From an uncultured bacterium (GTDB lineage Bacteria; Verrucomicrobiota; Kiritimatiellia; RFP12; UBA1067), in contig CACYEO010000074.1 in the NCBI GenBank assembly GCA_902773475.1, forward strand, positions 1-10,843: a stretch of DNA of 10,843 nucleotides. The letters are read 5' to 3'. A program made the translations under genes and the position numbers. Under the pieces are notes generated by a model that was not told where the DNA came from, ran no database searches, and worked only from the letters and a program-made list of their open reading frames with translations. Below, piece by piece: positions 1-6,888 of this stretch (its first letter is position 1; each line of letters opens with the position of its first letter).

Positions 1-1
1 C

Positions 2-86
2 GCACCCGTGGTGAAATTGGCATACACGCTAGATTCAGGTTCTAGTGCCGCAAGGTGTGTGGGTTCAAATCCCACCGGGTGCACCA
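2..86 (+). tRNA. tRNA-Leu (anticodon CAG)
   Basis: This is a class II tRNA with a long variable arm, 85 nt including encoded CCA. The acceptor stem GCACCCG (2-8) pairs perfectly with CGGGTGC (76-82), followed by discriminator A83 and CCA at 84-86. The anticodon stem is CTAGA/TCTAG (29-33/41-45) around loop TTCAGGT, giving anticodon CAG at 36-38, which reads CUG leucine codons. The T arm is GTGGG-TTCAAAT-CCCAC (59-75). The variable arm spans about 46-58. The long variable arm, A73 and anticodon agree on leucine. Its promoter lies left of the window. Confidence 0.97.
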
Positions 87-89
87 GAC

Positions 90-164
90 GGCCCCATCGT
101 CTATCGGCTAGGACACGAGGTTCTCATCCTTGTAAGAGGAGTTCGACTCTCCTTGGGGCTGCCA
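90..164 (+). tRNA. tRNA-Glu (anticodon CTC)
   Basis: This 75-nt tRNA starts 3 nt after the CCA of tRNA-Leu, so both must come from one precursor. The acceptor strand GGCCCCA (90-96) pairs with TGGGGCT (154-160); the first pair is a G-U wobble. Discriminator G161 and encoded CCA (162-164) follow. The anticodon stem is CGAGG/CCTTG around loop TTCTCAT, giving CTC at 123-125, which reads GAG glutamate codons. The T arm is AGGAG-TTCGACT-CTCCT (137-153). The D arm starts with GTC and closes with GAC (99-114). Confidence 0.96.
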
Positions 165-183
165 TCCAGGCGAAAAGCAAACG

Positions 184-2178
184 ATGAAGTTTCCTTCCTC
201 CATCTGGCGTATCGTCCGCCGAATTTTTCTTGCCGTTTTTCTGGCGGCATTCGCGCTTTTCCTGATATTCGTGCTTCCGCTCTTCTTCTGCGAACGGCAG
301 CTGCCGGAGTCGTGGGTGCGCGCCGCCGCGGACGCCGCGTCGGACGACGAAATCGTCACGAGCATCGGGTCGATTTCGCTGAAACTCCCCGAGGGGATAC
401 GAGTAAGGAACGTGCGCATATTCGACAAAAAGGCGAAATCCCCCGCGCCGCTTCTTTCGTTCGAATCCGCGGACGTGCGCATTTCGCTGCCGCGCCTTGT
501 TTTCGACAGGAACTCCGCGCTGAAGCGCATCCGCATATTCGGCGCATCGATGCCCAGAATGCCGGACTCGTGGTACGAACCCGTTCTCGAGCGCAAGGAA
601 GAATGGAAGCCGGTCGATTTCAGCGAAGTTCCCGAACTGCGCCCGTTTTCTCTTGAACTCTACGATGCGAACATACTTGGGATACGGGCTGAAAGCGCCA
701 CGATCGACGCGGTGTCCGTTTCGCCGCGCGGGATTTCCGCCGAAGGATTCCGCCTGGTGTGGCCCGACACCGACAGGCAGATGAGCCTGAACGGCCGCGT
801 GAACGTGGACGCCTCCACGCAGATGCTGAAGGCGTCGCTTTCCGGCGAGACGCGTCTTGCCGGCATACGCCCGCTGCTCGTGGCGCTCAACGTGAAAGGC
901 GCGGTCGATTATATCGACTCGTTCACGGCGCTCGACCACCCCATCCCGGTAAACGCGGCCATAGAAGCCAACATCGCAAACAGCGACTTCGGCTTGACGG
1001 CGGATCTGAAGACTACCGGCGGAACATGCAGCGGAGTGCCGCTCGACACGATCTACACAAAGCTGCGCACCGCCATCTGCACGCGGGGATCGTTCTACAA
1101 CCTGTCTGTCGCGCTTGAAAACACGGACCTGCGCACGGCGGACGGCTCGACCGCGTCCGGAACGGTGGTCTACGAATACACGAACGACGTGGAATCCATA
1201 AAAATGGACGTTTCCGCGCTGATGCCGCCGGACGAAATCACCGCGCTTGCGGATTTCCTGAACAACGGGGAACTCGACGTCCTGAAAACCGAAGGCAAAG
1301 CGTCCGTGTCGGTTTCCGGCATCGTCTACACCGCGCCTGAAAAGGCGGCGGACAACAAACTCAAGGGAACGCTGAAATTCGGACGGACCGAAATCGCCGG
1401 AATCAAAGCGGCATCCGTCGAATCGGAACTCGCCCTTTCGGGGACGTCGGTCTCGTTCGGCAACATCAACGCGGTCACGCCGCAGGGCGGCAAATGCTTC
1501 GGCGACGCGAGACTCGACATTCCGGACTTCGATCCGGCAAGAATTTCGCTGTGGCTGTCCATGAACGGCAAAAAGGTGCCGCTTGGCGACGTTTGCGACG
1601 CGCTGCATTTCAAGCTCGACAACGCCACGGGGCTTGTGGATTTCGACGCGACGGTTTCGATGCCGCTCGACGATTCGATGATGGAAGGCCTGAACGGCAA
1701 AGGTTCCGTGAAGTGCCACAAAGGCGTGATCGTGCAGCTGCCGATCTTCGCGGGATTCACCAGCTATGTGGCGCGAAACGTCCCGGGCGTGTCGTCGCTC
1801 ACCGACCAGTCGAACGCCAACTGCACGTTCACGATAACGAACGGCGTAATGCGCATGCCCGACGTGCTTGTCGAAGGCAGGGTGTTTTCGATAAGAGGGA
1901 AGGGGCTTTTGAACCTTCCGGCCGACGAACTCGATTTCACGGTGCGCGCCACCGTATTCCGCGAAGGCTCGTTCCTGAGCGTTCTTACAAGCCCGGTCAC
2001 CTGGACTTTCACCAAACTTCTTCTGGAATTCCGCGTCCACGGCCCGTTCGAAAAACCGCAATGGGATTCCGTGACGGTGCTCGACAGGATAATGGACGCT
2101 TTCTCTTTGTCGGAGGAAGAGAAACTCGCGCCGCCCAAGCCGCGCCCGGGCGCGAAGAAAAACGGCGCGCCGAAATGA
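184..2178 (+). CDS. AsmA/TamB-like membrane-anchored protein (664 aa)
   Basis: A large protein anchored by one N-terminal signal-anchor helix (about residues 9-36, preceded by basic RRIFL), so most of it should lie in the periplasm. The body is a long run of alternating hydrophobic and polar residues with frequent G, D and N, as in AsmA/TamB-type beta-rich proteins that link inner and outer membranes and are thought to move lipids. The best match to the AsmA-like C-terminal pattern is about residues 505-640: a TITNGVMRMPDVLVEG stretch, then the GKGLLNLPADELDF turn, then a hydrophobic segment near the end that includes LTSPVTWTFTKLLLEF. The tail is basic and proline-rich. The ATG at 184 is the first reasonable start; its ribosome-binding site is weak. 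The gene begins 19 nt after the tRNA-Glu CCA and its stop overlaps the rnhB start. The family is assigned from overall pattern, not from a catalytic motif; the exact subfamily is uncertain. Confidence 0.72.
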   Translation: MKFPSSIWRIVRRIFLAVFLAAFALFLIFVLPLFFCERQLPESWVRAAADAASDDEIVTSIGSISLKLPEGIRVRNVRIFDKKAKSPAPLLSFESADVRISLPRLVFDRNSALKRIRIFGASMPRMPDSWYEPVLERKEEWKPVDFSEVPELRPFSLELYDANILGIRAESATIDAVSVSPRGISAEGFRLVWPDTDRQMSLNGRVNVDASTQMLKASLSGETRLAGIRPLLVALNVKGAVDYIDSFTALDHPIPVNAAIEANIANSDFGLTADLKTTGGTCSGVPLDTIYTKLRTAICTRGSFYNLSVALENTDLRTADGSTASGTVVYEYTNDVESIKMDVSALMPPDEITALADFLNNGELDVLKTEGKASVSVSGIVYTAPEKAADNKLKGTLKFGRTEIAGIKAASVESELALSGTSVSFGNINAVTPQGGKCFGDARLDIPDFDPARISLWLSMNGKKVPLGDVCDALHFKLDNATGLVDFDATVSMPLDDSMMEGLNGKGSVKCHKGVIVQLPIFAGFTSYVARNVPGVSSLTDQSNANCTFTITNGVMRMPDVLVEGRVFSIRGKGLLNLPADELDFTVRATVFREGSFLSVLTSPVTWTFTKLLLEFRVHGPFEKPQWDSVTVLDRIMDAFSLSEEEKLAPPKPRPGAKKNGAPK

Positions 2179-2855
2179 CATCCGCTTCCCCCAGGCTGAA
2201 ACTTGAACGCGAAATCGCGGCCGCGTTCCCCGGAACGGATCCGGCGGGCGTCGACGAGGCCGGGCGCGGCCCGCTCGCAGGACCGGTGTTCGCCGCCGCC
2301 GTGTCCGTTCCTCTGGAAAAAGCGGAGGAGCTTGCGGAAGGCGCGTGGAAACGCGTGACCGATTCAAAAAAACTGCCTGCGCCCCTGCGGGAGGAACTCG
2401 CCGCCGCGATACGCGCCGAACCCGATTGTCTGTGGTCTGTCGCGTCCGCGTCCGTTGAAGAGATAGACCGGCTGAACATCCTGCGGGCGACGCATCTGGC
2501 GATGCGCCGCGCATGTCTGGGATTGATCGATAAAGGCGGGCAGGCCGTCGGCTTCGCCGCCATCGTCGACGGACTTCCCGTAAAAGGGCTTCCGTTCCCT
2601 TCGCGGAACGCGGTCAAAGGCGACATGCGGTCCCTGCTTGCCGGCGCCGCGAGCATCCTTGCGAAAACCGGACGCGACGCGTACTGCATGCAGATGGACG
2701 CGAAATGGCCGGGCTACGGATTCGCCGCGAACAAAGGCTACGGAACCCGCGGGCATTTGAACGCGCTTTCGATTCTGGGGCCCTGCCCGGAGCACAGAAA
2801 GTCCTTCGCTCCGGTGCGCGAACAGCTCCTGCCGGGTTTCGACGTTTCAGGCTGA
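2175..2855 (+). CDS. rnhB: Ribonuclease HII
   Basis: A 226-aa enzyme that cuts the RNA strand of RNA-DNA hybrids and nicks at single ribonucleotides misincorporated in DNA. The family motifs are all present in order: GVDEAGRGPLAGPV (25-38) with catalytic D27 and E28, DSKKL at 63-67, VDG with D132, GD with D150, GAASILAKTGRD at 157-168, KGYGTRGH at 187-194, and EHRKSF at 206-211. The four acidic residues D27, E28, D132 and D150 form the expected DEDD metal site, so the enzyme should be active. Length is normal for the family. The ATG at 2175 overlaps the preceding stop in an ATGA junction, which both fixes the start and implies translational coupling with the AsmA-like gene. The open frame extends further upstream, but that part only shadows the previous gene. 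Confidence 0.96.
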   Translation: MTSASPRLKLEREIAAAFPGTDPAGVDEAGRGPLAGPVFAAAVSVPLEKAEELAEGAWKRVTDSKKLPAPLREELAAAIRAEPDCLWSVASASVEEIDRLNILRATHLAMRRACLGLIDKGGQAVGFAAIVDGLPVKGLPFPSRNAVKGDMRSLLAGAASILAKTGRDAYCMQMDAKWPGYGFAANKGYGTRGHLNALSILGPCPEHRKSFAPVREQLLPGFDVSG

Positions 2856-2868
2856 CCGGGCCGGGGGA

Positions 2869-2881
2869 GGGACGCCGTCCC
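2869..2881. terminator. Small GC hairpin between converging rnhB and rph
   Basis: The 31-nt gap between the two converging stop codons contains the inverted repeat GGGAC-GCC-GTCCC, a 5-bp stem with a 3-nt loop. Its position suits a bidirectional terminator. It has no T tract on either side, so it is weak as an intrinsic terminator, and the convergent transcripts may rely on another mechanism. Confidence 0.3.
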
Positions 2882-2886
2882 GTCCG

Positions 2887-3594
2887 TCAGCGGCGCTTCC
2901 CCATAAGGGAGAATATGCGTTTCAGCCCTTTGCGGGCGAGAGCGCGCAGTTCCGCGAAAGTTTCTTCCGAAAACGGCTCCCGTTCGGCCGTCCCCTGGAT
3001 TTCCACGAAGCGCCCGTCGTCGGTCATGACAAAATTCATGTCGACATCCGCCGCAGAGTCGAGCGCGTAGTCGAGATCGAGCGAAGGCCTGCCGCCGCAT
3101 ACGCCGGCGGACACCGCGGCAACGCGGCGGATTACCGGATTCTCCGCGATCGTTCCGTCGGCAAGGAGTTTTGCGATCGCGTCTTCGAGAGCCAGCATTC
3201 CGCCGGTGATGGAAGCGCAGCGCGTGCCGCCGTCCGCCTGGAGCACGTCGCAATCGATTGTGATCTGGCGCTCGCCGAGTTTTTCCATGTCCACCGCGGC
3301 GCGCAGGGAACGCCCCGCGAGACGCTGTATTTCGGTCGAACGCGCGTCAAGCTTCAGCTTCTTTATGTCGCGGTCCTTGCGTCCGCCGCCGGTGGACGAA
3401 GGGAGCATGGAATATTCCGCCGTGACCCAACCCCTTCCCGTGTCTTTCAGGAACGGCGGCACTTTGTTTTCAACGCTCGCCGTGCACAGCACCCAGGTGT
3501 CGCCCCATTTCACGAGAACGCTTCCGGCGGCGTGTTTAGTGAAGCCGTGCACGAATTCGATTTTTCTGAGCTGGTCGCTTTTGCGCTTTGACAT
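2887..3594 (-). CDS. rph: Ribonuclease PH
   Basis: A 235-aa phosphate-dependent 3'-to-5' exoribonuclease that trims tRNA precursors. The whole protein aligns from memory with E. coli RNase PH: GDTWVLCTASVENKVPPFLK (31-50), GWVTAEYSMLP (55-65), RSTEIQRLAGRSLRA (85-99) with the phosphate-site arginine region, IDCDVLQADGGTRCASITGG (113-132), DSAADVDMNFVMTDDGRFVE (179-198) with acidic D179 and D185, and GTAEREPF. The N-terminus is atypical: the usual DGR before DQLR is replaced by KRKS. The start at 3594 is preferred because an AAGGGGA ribosome-binding site lies 6 nt upstream. The frame stays open to 3663, but those extra 23 residues have no family match and would overlap the ftsK stop. It is the last gene of the leftward operon, 65 nt after ftsK. 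Confidence 0.95.
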   Translation of the reverse strand: MSKRKSDQLRKIEFVHGFTKHAAGSVLVKWGDTWVLCTASVENKVPPFLKDTGRGWVTAEYSMLPSSTGGGRKDRDIKKLKLDARSTEIQRLAGRSLRAAVDMEKLGERQITIDCDVLQADGGTRCASITGGMLALEDAIAKLLADGTIAENPVIRRVAAVSAGVCGGRPSLDLDYALDSAADVDMNFVMTDDGRFVEIQGTAEREPFSEETFAELRALARKGLKRIFSLMGKRR

Positions 3595-3600
3595 GTTCCA

Positions 3601-3607
3601 TCCCCTT
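3601..3607 (-). promoter_or_regulatory. Ribosome-binding site for rph
   Basis: On the minus strand AAGGGGA lies 6 nt before the ATG at 3594 and matches the Shine-Dalgarno AAGGAGG at 6 of 7 positions. It decides the rph start over the upstream in-frame codon at 3663. Confidence 0.7.
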
Positions 3608-3643
3608 TTCCGTACGCCGGGCCGCGGGATTCCGCAGTCCGGA

Positions 3644-3658
3644 GCGCCTGCAAGGCGC
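3644..3658 (-). terminator. Hairpin directly after the ftsK stop
   Basis: A perfect inverted repeat GCGCCT-TGC-AGGCGC (minus strand; 6-bp stem, 3-nt loop) begins one base after the ftsK stop codon at 3660-3662. No T tract follows. It could attenuate read-through into rph, protect an ftsK mRNA 3' end, or mark an RNase processing point. It is the only hairpin at a gene junction inside the operon; the other junctions have no gap. Confidence 0.35.
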
Positions 3659-3659
3659 G

Positions 3660-6443
3660 TCATCCGTCCTGCGGCTGCCCGCCGTCTCCGTTCAACGGTT
3701 TCGCCCCGTGGGCGGCCACGAACGCAGCCGGATCTATAGGACGGCCGTCCGCCGCCGAAAGCGCCGGGAGGTCGGCCGCCGTGAGCGGGACGAAGTTTTC
3801 GAGATCGACGAGGATTTCGCGAGAGCCGGATCCGCGGCTTGGCCCGACGACGCCGGTCTCTTCGAGTATGTCCACGAGACGCGCGGCGTGCGTGTAGCCG
3901 ATTCCCATGCGGCGCTGGAGATAGGACGTGGAAGCGCGTTTCGTGCGGCGCAGGATTTCGATCGCCTGGTTGTAGAGTTCAAGCTCCTTGACTGTCGTAA
4001 TATGCGAAGGAGCCTCCATGTCGTTGATCGACTGCTGGGGCTGGGGCGGCTCGGCGGGAGCCTGCGGCTCTTCGTCCGCGCCGTCGTCGTCGAACCCGTC
4101 GCCGTCGCGCCTGCGGCGTTTGCCGCCGCCGCGCGAATCGTCGTCTTCCCCGCCGTCCTCGAGTTCGTCCTCCGGGTCGGCCTCTTTGATCTTCGCGAGC
4201 CTTTCGGAGAAATTCTTGTCGAAATCCACCCCGGCGTGTTCGCCGATGAATCCGACCACGCGCGAGATCTCCTCGTCCGCGAGGAACGCGCCCTGCGCGC
4301 GGATGAGCAGGCCCTCGGGCGTGCGGTAGAGCATGTCGCCCTTGCCGATGAGGTCCTCCGCGCCCTGGCTGTCGAGAATCGTGCGCGAGTCCACGGACTG
4401 CGCGGTCTTGAACGCGATGCGCCCGGGGATGTTGGATTTGATCGTACCCGTGATCGTTTTCGTGTCGGGGCGCTGCGTGGCGAGGATGAGATGGATGCCG
4501 GTGGCGCGGGCGAGGGCGGTGAGGCGGGCGATGACCGGTTCCACGTCCCGCCCTGCGGAAAGCATTATGTCGGCGACTTCGTCTATGATGATCACGATAT
4601 ACGGAATCGTGCGCGGGAACTCGCCCGCGGAATCGCCGTCCCCCGCGAAGAAATCCTGCTGCACGGATATTTCGCGCGAATTGAAGTCCACTATGTTGCG
4701 GCATTTCGCCTTTGCGAACATGCGCAGGCGCTTTTCCATCTCCTGCACGGCCCAGCGCAGGCCGAACACCACTTTCTTGGTGTCGTTTATCACCGGCACG
4801 AGAAGGTGCGGAAGCGCGGCGTAGGAGGTGAACTCGACGCGCTTAGGGTCGATGAGTATGAAGCGCAGCTGCTCCGGAGTGCGGCAAAGCAGGAGCCCCG
4901 TGATTATGGAGTTCAGGCAGACGGATTTGCCCTGGCCCGTCGCGCCGGCGACGAGCAGGTGGGGGAGGCGGGCAAGGTCCGCCACGAGATCGTTGCCCGC
5001 CGCGTCCTTGCCGAGGAGGAGGGGAACCTGGAATTTTCCGCCCTGCCACGCCGGGCCTTCGGCGACGGAGCGGAAGTACACCGGGGACGATTTGCGGTTG
5101 GGCACTTCGATGCCTACCGCGTTCTTGCCGGGTATGGGCGCTTCGATGCGGAGCGATTTCGCCTCGAGCGACATCTGGAGGTTTCCGGAAAGGCTGGAGA
5201 TGCGCTCCACCTTCACGCTCGGAGCGGGGGTGAGCGCGTACTGCGTGACGACGGGGCCGGGGCGGGTGAACGCGAGCGTGGTCTCCACGCCGAACTGCCT
5301 GAGCGTATCTATTATGCGGTTGGACATTTCGGCTATGTCGCCGTGCTCCGCGCACGATTCCGGAACGGGATTGAGCAAGTCGATCGAGGGAAGAACGTAT
5401 GGCTTCTTCGCCGGTTCGCCGTCTTCCGCGGGAACGCCGTCCTCCGCCGCGGTTCCGGAGGCCTCGGGCGCGGCGCCGGCGGTTTCGGCGGCTTTGCGCG
5501 CCGCAGCCTCTTCCGCCGCTTTGCGCGCGGCCTCTTCCGCCGCCGCCCTGCGGGCGTCCTCCGCCGCGCGCGCCGCCGCGGCCGCTTCCTCGGCCTTCAT
5601 GCGCGCCGCCATCAGCTCCGATTCCTTCTGCGCGGCGCGCGCCTCCTCGCGGGCGCGGCGCTCGGCTTCCTTTTCCTCGAGTTTCCTCACGCGTTCCGCC
5701 TCGCGCTCTTCTTCCCTGCGGCGGCGCTCCGCCTCCTTCTCGTCGGCCTTGCGCCGGCGTTCCTCTTCGCGCGCAAGGCGCGCCTCCTCGCGGGCCGAAG
5801 CCACGCGCGCGGCGTCGATGGCGTCAGGTCCGGGAGAATCCGGCGGCGCGGAAGAACCGCCCGCCGCCCATGACACGAGTTTCGCGAAGGCGGACAGGAT
5901 GTCGCGGAATCCTACCGCCGCCATCAGGAAGCAGACGAACGAGGCGAACGCTATCGCGCCGGCGCCGAACGGCGCGAAAAGAGTCTCGAGCCCGCGCGTC
6001 ATCAGAAGGTATCCGGACGCGCCGCCCGCGAACATGATGTTCACGCTCATGCGCGCGGCGGCGACGCGCGGCAGGGCGTCCAGCAGCTGGCACAGGCACG
6101 AAAGCGAAACAAGGGCGGCGAGAAACCAGAACACGCGCCGCGCCGCGCGCGGCGGCTTTCCCGCGAAGAGCGACATCGCCATCGAAAGCGGCAGCAGGGG
6201 TATCGCCCATGAAGCGAATCCGAAAAGACCGTATACCGCCCACGCCCAGCGGTCGCCGATAATGCCGAGAAGGTTGGACGGCGGAACCGCGGCGGGCATG
6301 TTGAGCTCCGGCATGTCGCGCCAGTCGTATGACGCCTGCGCGAGGGCGAGGAACAGCGCAAGCAGGAGAAGGAGTCCGCCCGTTATTTTAGACCGGGCGG
6401 CGGACGCCGCGCCGGGGCTGGAATCGACGCTGCCGTCATGCAT
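3660..6443 (-). CDS. ftsK: DNA translocase FtsK
   Basis: A 927-aa septal DNA pump that clears chromosome ends from the closing septum and helps resolve dimers. The N-terminus has four or five hydrophobic segments (about 20-36, 67-93, 103-122, 135-149, 158-178), as in FtsK membrane domains. Residues about 209-320 are an E/A/R-rich helical, probably coiled-coil, linker. The RecA-like motor follows from about 348: Walker A GATGQGKS with K506, Walker B VIIIDE with D621-E622, and the ATQRPDTKTITGTIKSNIPG stretch near 655-675. A D/E-rich linker with a KRRRR patch lies at about 750-810. The gamma winged-helix domain (about 818-885), which reads polarity sequences in DNA, includes RRTKRASTSYLQRRMGIGY. 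All parts of a full-length FtsK are present. The ATG at 6443 overlaps the stop of the CdaR-like gene by 8 bp; a weak GGAG lies 10 nt upstream. Confidence 0.96.
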   Translation of the reverse strand: MHDGSVDSSPGAASAARSKITGGLLLLLALFLALAQASYDWRDMPELNMPAAVPPSNLLGIIGDRWAWAVYGLFGFASWAIPLLPLSMAMSLFAGKPPRAARRVFWFLAALVSLSCLCQLLDALPRVAAARMSVNIMFAGGASGYLLMTRGLETLFAPFGAGAIAFASFVCFLMAAVGFRDILSAFAKLVSWAAGGSSAPPDSPGPDAIDAARVASAREEARLAREEERRRKADEKEAERRRREEEREAERVRKLEEKEAERRAREEARAAQKESELMAARMKAEEAAAAARAAEDARRAAAEEAARKAAEEAAARKAAETAGAAPEASGTAAEDGVPAEDGEPAKKPYVLPSIDLLNPVPESCAEHGDIAEMSNRIIDTLRQFGVETTLAFTRPGPVVTQYALTPAPSVKVERISSLSGNLQMSLEAKSLRIEAPIPGKNAVGIEVPNRKSSPVYFRSVAEGPAWQGGKFQVPLLLGKDAAGNDLVADLARLPHLLVAGATGQGKSVCLNSIITGLLLCRTPEQLRFILIDPKRVEFTSYAALPHLLVPVINDTKKVVFGLRWAVQEMEKRLRMFAKAKCRNIVDFNSREISVQQDFFAGDGDSAGEFPRTIPYIVIIIDEVADIMLSAGRDVEPVIARLTALARATGIHLILATQRPDTKTITGTIKSNIPGRIAFKTAQSVDSRTILDSQGAEDLIGKGDMLYRTPEGLLIRAQGAFLADEEISRVVGFIGEHAGVDFDKNFSERLAKIKEADPEDELEDGGEDDDSRGGGKRRRRDGDGFDDDGADEEPQAPAEPPQPQQSINDMEAPSHITTVKELELYNQAIEILRRTKRASTSYLQRRMGIGYTHAARLVDILEETGVVGPSRGSGSREILVDLENFVPLTAADLPALSAADGRPIDPAAFVAAHGAKPLNGDGGQPQDG

Positions 6444-6888
6444 CGGCGGTTTTCTCCGTTTCCGGCTTTTCAGGCTCCGTCTTTTCCGGAGGGGTTCCTG
6501 CGGCGGCCGGCGCGTTTTGCGCTTCCGGCGCCGCGGCCGCGCCAGGCTCCGCCGTTCCGTCCCGGCCGTCCGCCATCTCCGGCTGCGGCTCCACGGGCGC
6601 CGGCAGAGGGGCGAAATCGACGCGGGGGATGTAGTTCGTATAGACCGCAGGCGCTGAAACCACGTTCGTGACGACAGTGTTTGTCACGTACAGCACGGTC
6701 GGGGCGGGCGCGAGAATCTGGAACGGCTGCGGCGACGGAGGCGGCGGCGCGCCGTCGGCGGCCGGCTCGGGCCGCAGCGAGAAATAGATGTAGCAGGCGA
6801 GCACGAGCGCAAGCGCCTTCAGCCCGATGTTGTGCATCAAAACGCGCTTCAGAAAGCGCCACAAGGAAAACCTTCTTCCAGAGCTCAT
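6436..6888 (-). CDS. Short CdaR/YbbR-position membrane protein
   Basis: A 150-aa protein directly after cdaA, where the CdaA regulator CdaR (YbbR-domain protein) lies in many bacteria. The N-terminus is basic (RRFSLWRFLKR), then NIGLKALALVLACYIYFSLR at 20-39, a single membrane helix. This resembles the N-terminal anchor of YbbR proteins (typically a polar N-x-x-LK-hydrophobic pattern). No YbbR domain follows: the rest is a proline-rich stretch, a T/V/N-rich segment (about 64-90, with repeated VTN), and an A/P/E/T-rich low-complexity tail. It could be a reduced CdaR, or an unrelated anchor protein in the same slot. The start is supported by GGAGG 7 nt before the ATG at 6888 and by an ATGA overlap with the cdaA stop. 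The gene is clearly real by its position and coupling; the function is not shown. Confidence 0.7.
   Translation of the reverse strand: MSSGRRFSLWRFLKRVLMHNIGLKALALVLACYIYFSLRPEPAADGAPPPPSPQPFQILAPAPTVLYVTNTVVTNVVSAPAVYTNYIPRVDFAPLPAPVEPQPEMADGRDGTAEPGAAAAPEAQNAPAAAGTPPEKTEPEKPETEKTADA

Noticed and set aside
124..2514. Very long open frame on the minus strand opposite the AsmA-like gene and rnhB
   Set aside because: Its peptide is rich in arginine and histidine with no family pattern, and it lies opposite two convincing genes. Long antisense frames are expected in GC-rich coding DNA.
1897..3439. KOPS-like GGGNAGGG sites: 1897-1904 (+), 2864-2871 (+), 3432-3439 (-)
   Set aside because: FtsK reads such sequences, but with only seven fixed bases a few are expected by chance in GC-rich DNA of this length, and they do not share one orientation.
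3595..3663. Longer rph start at 3663
   Set aside because: The extra 23 residues have no RNase PH similarity and would overlap the ftsK stop, while a good ribosome-binding site precedes the start at 3594.
3588..6657. Long plus-strand open frames opposite ftsK
   Set aside because: They mirror the ftsK codons, including its repeat-rich linker, giving serine- or arginine-rich low-complexity peptides. ftsK is unambiguous.
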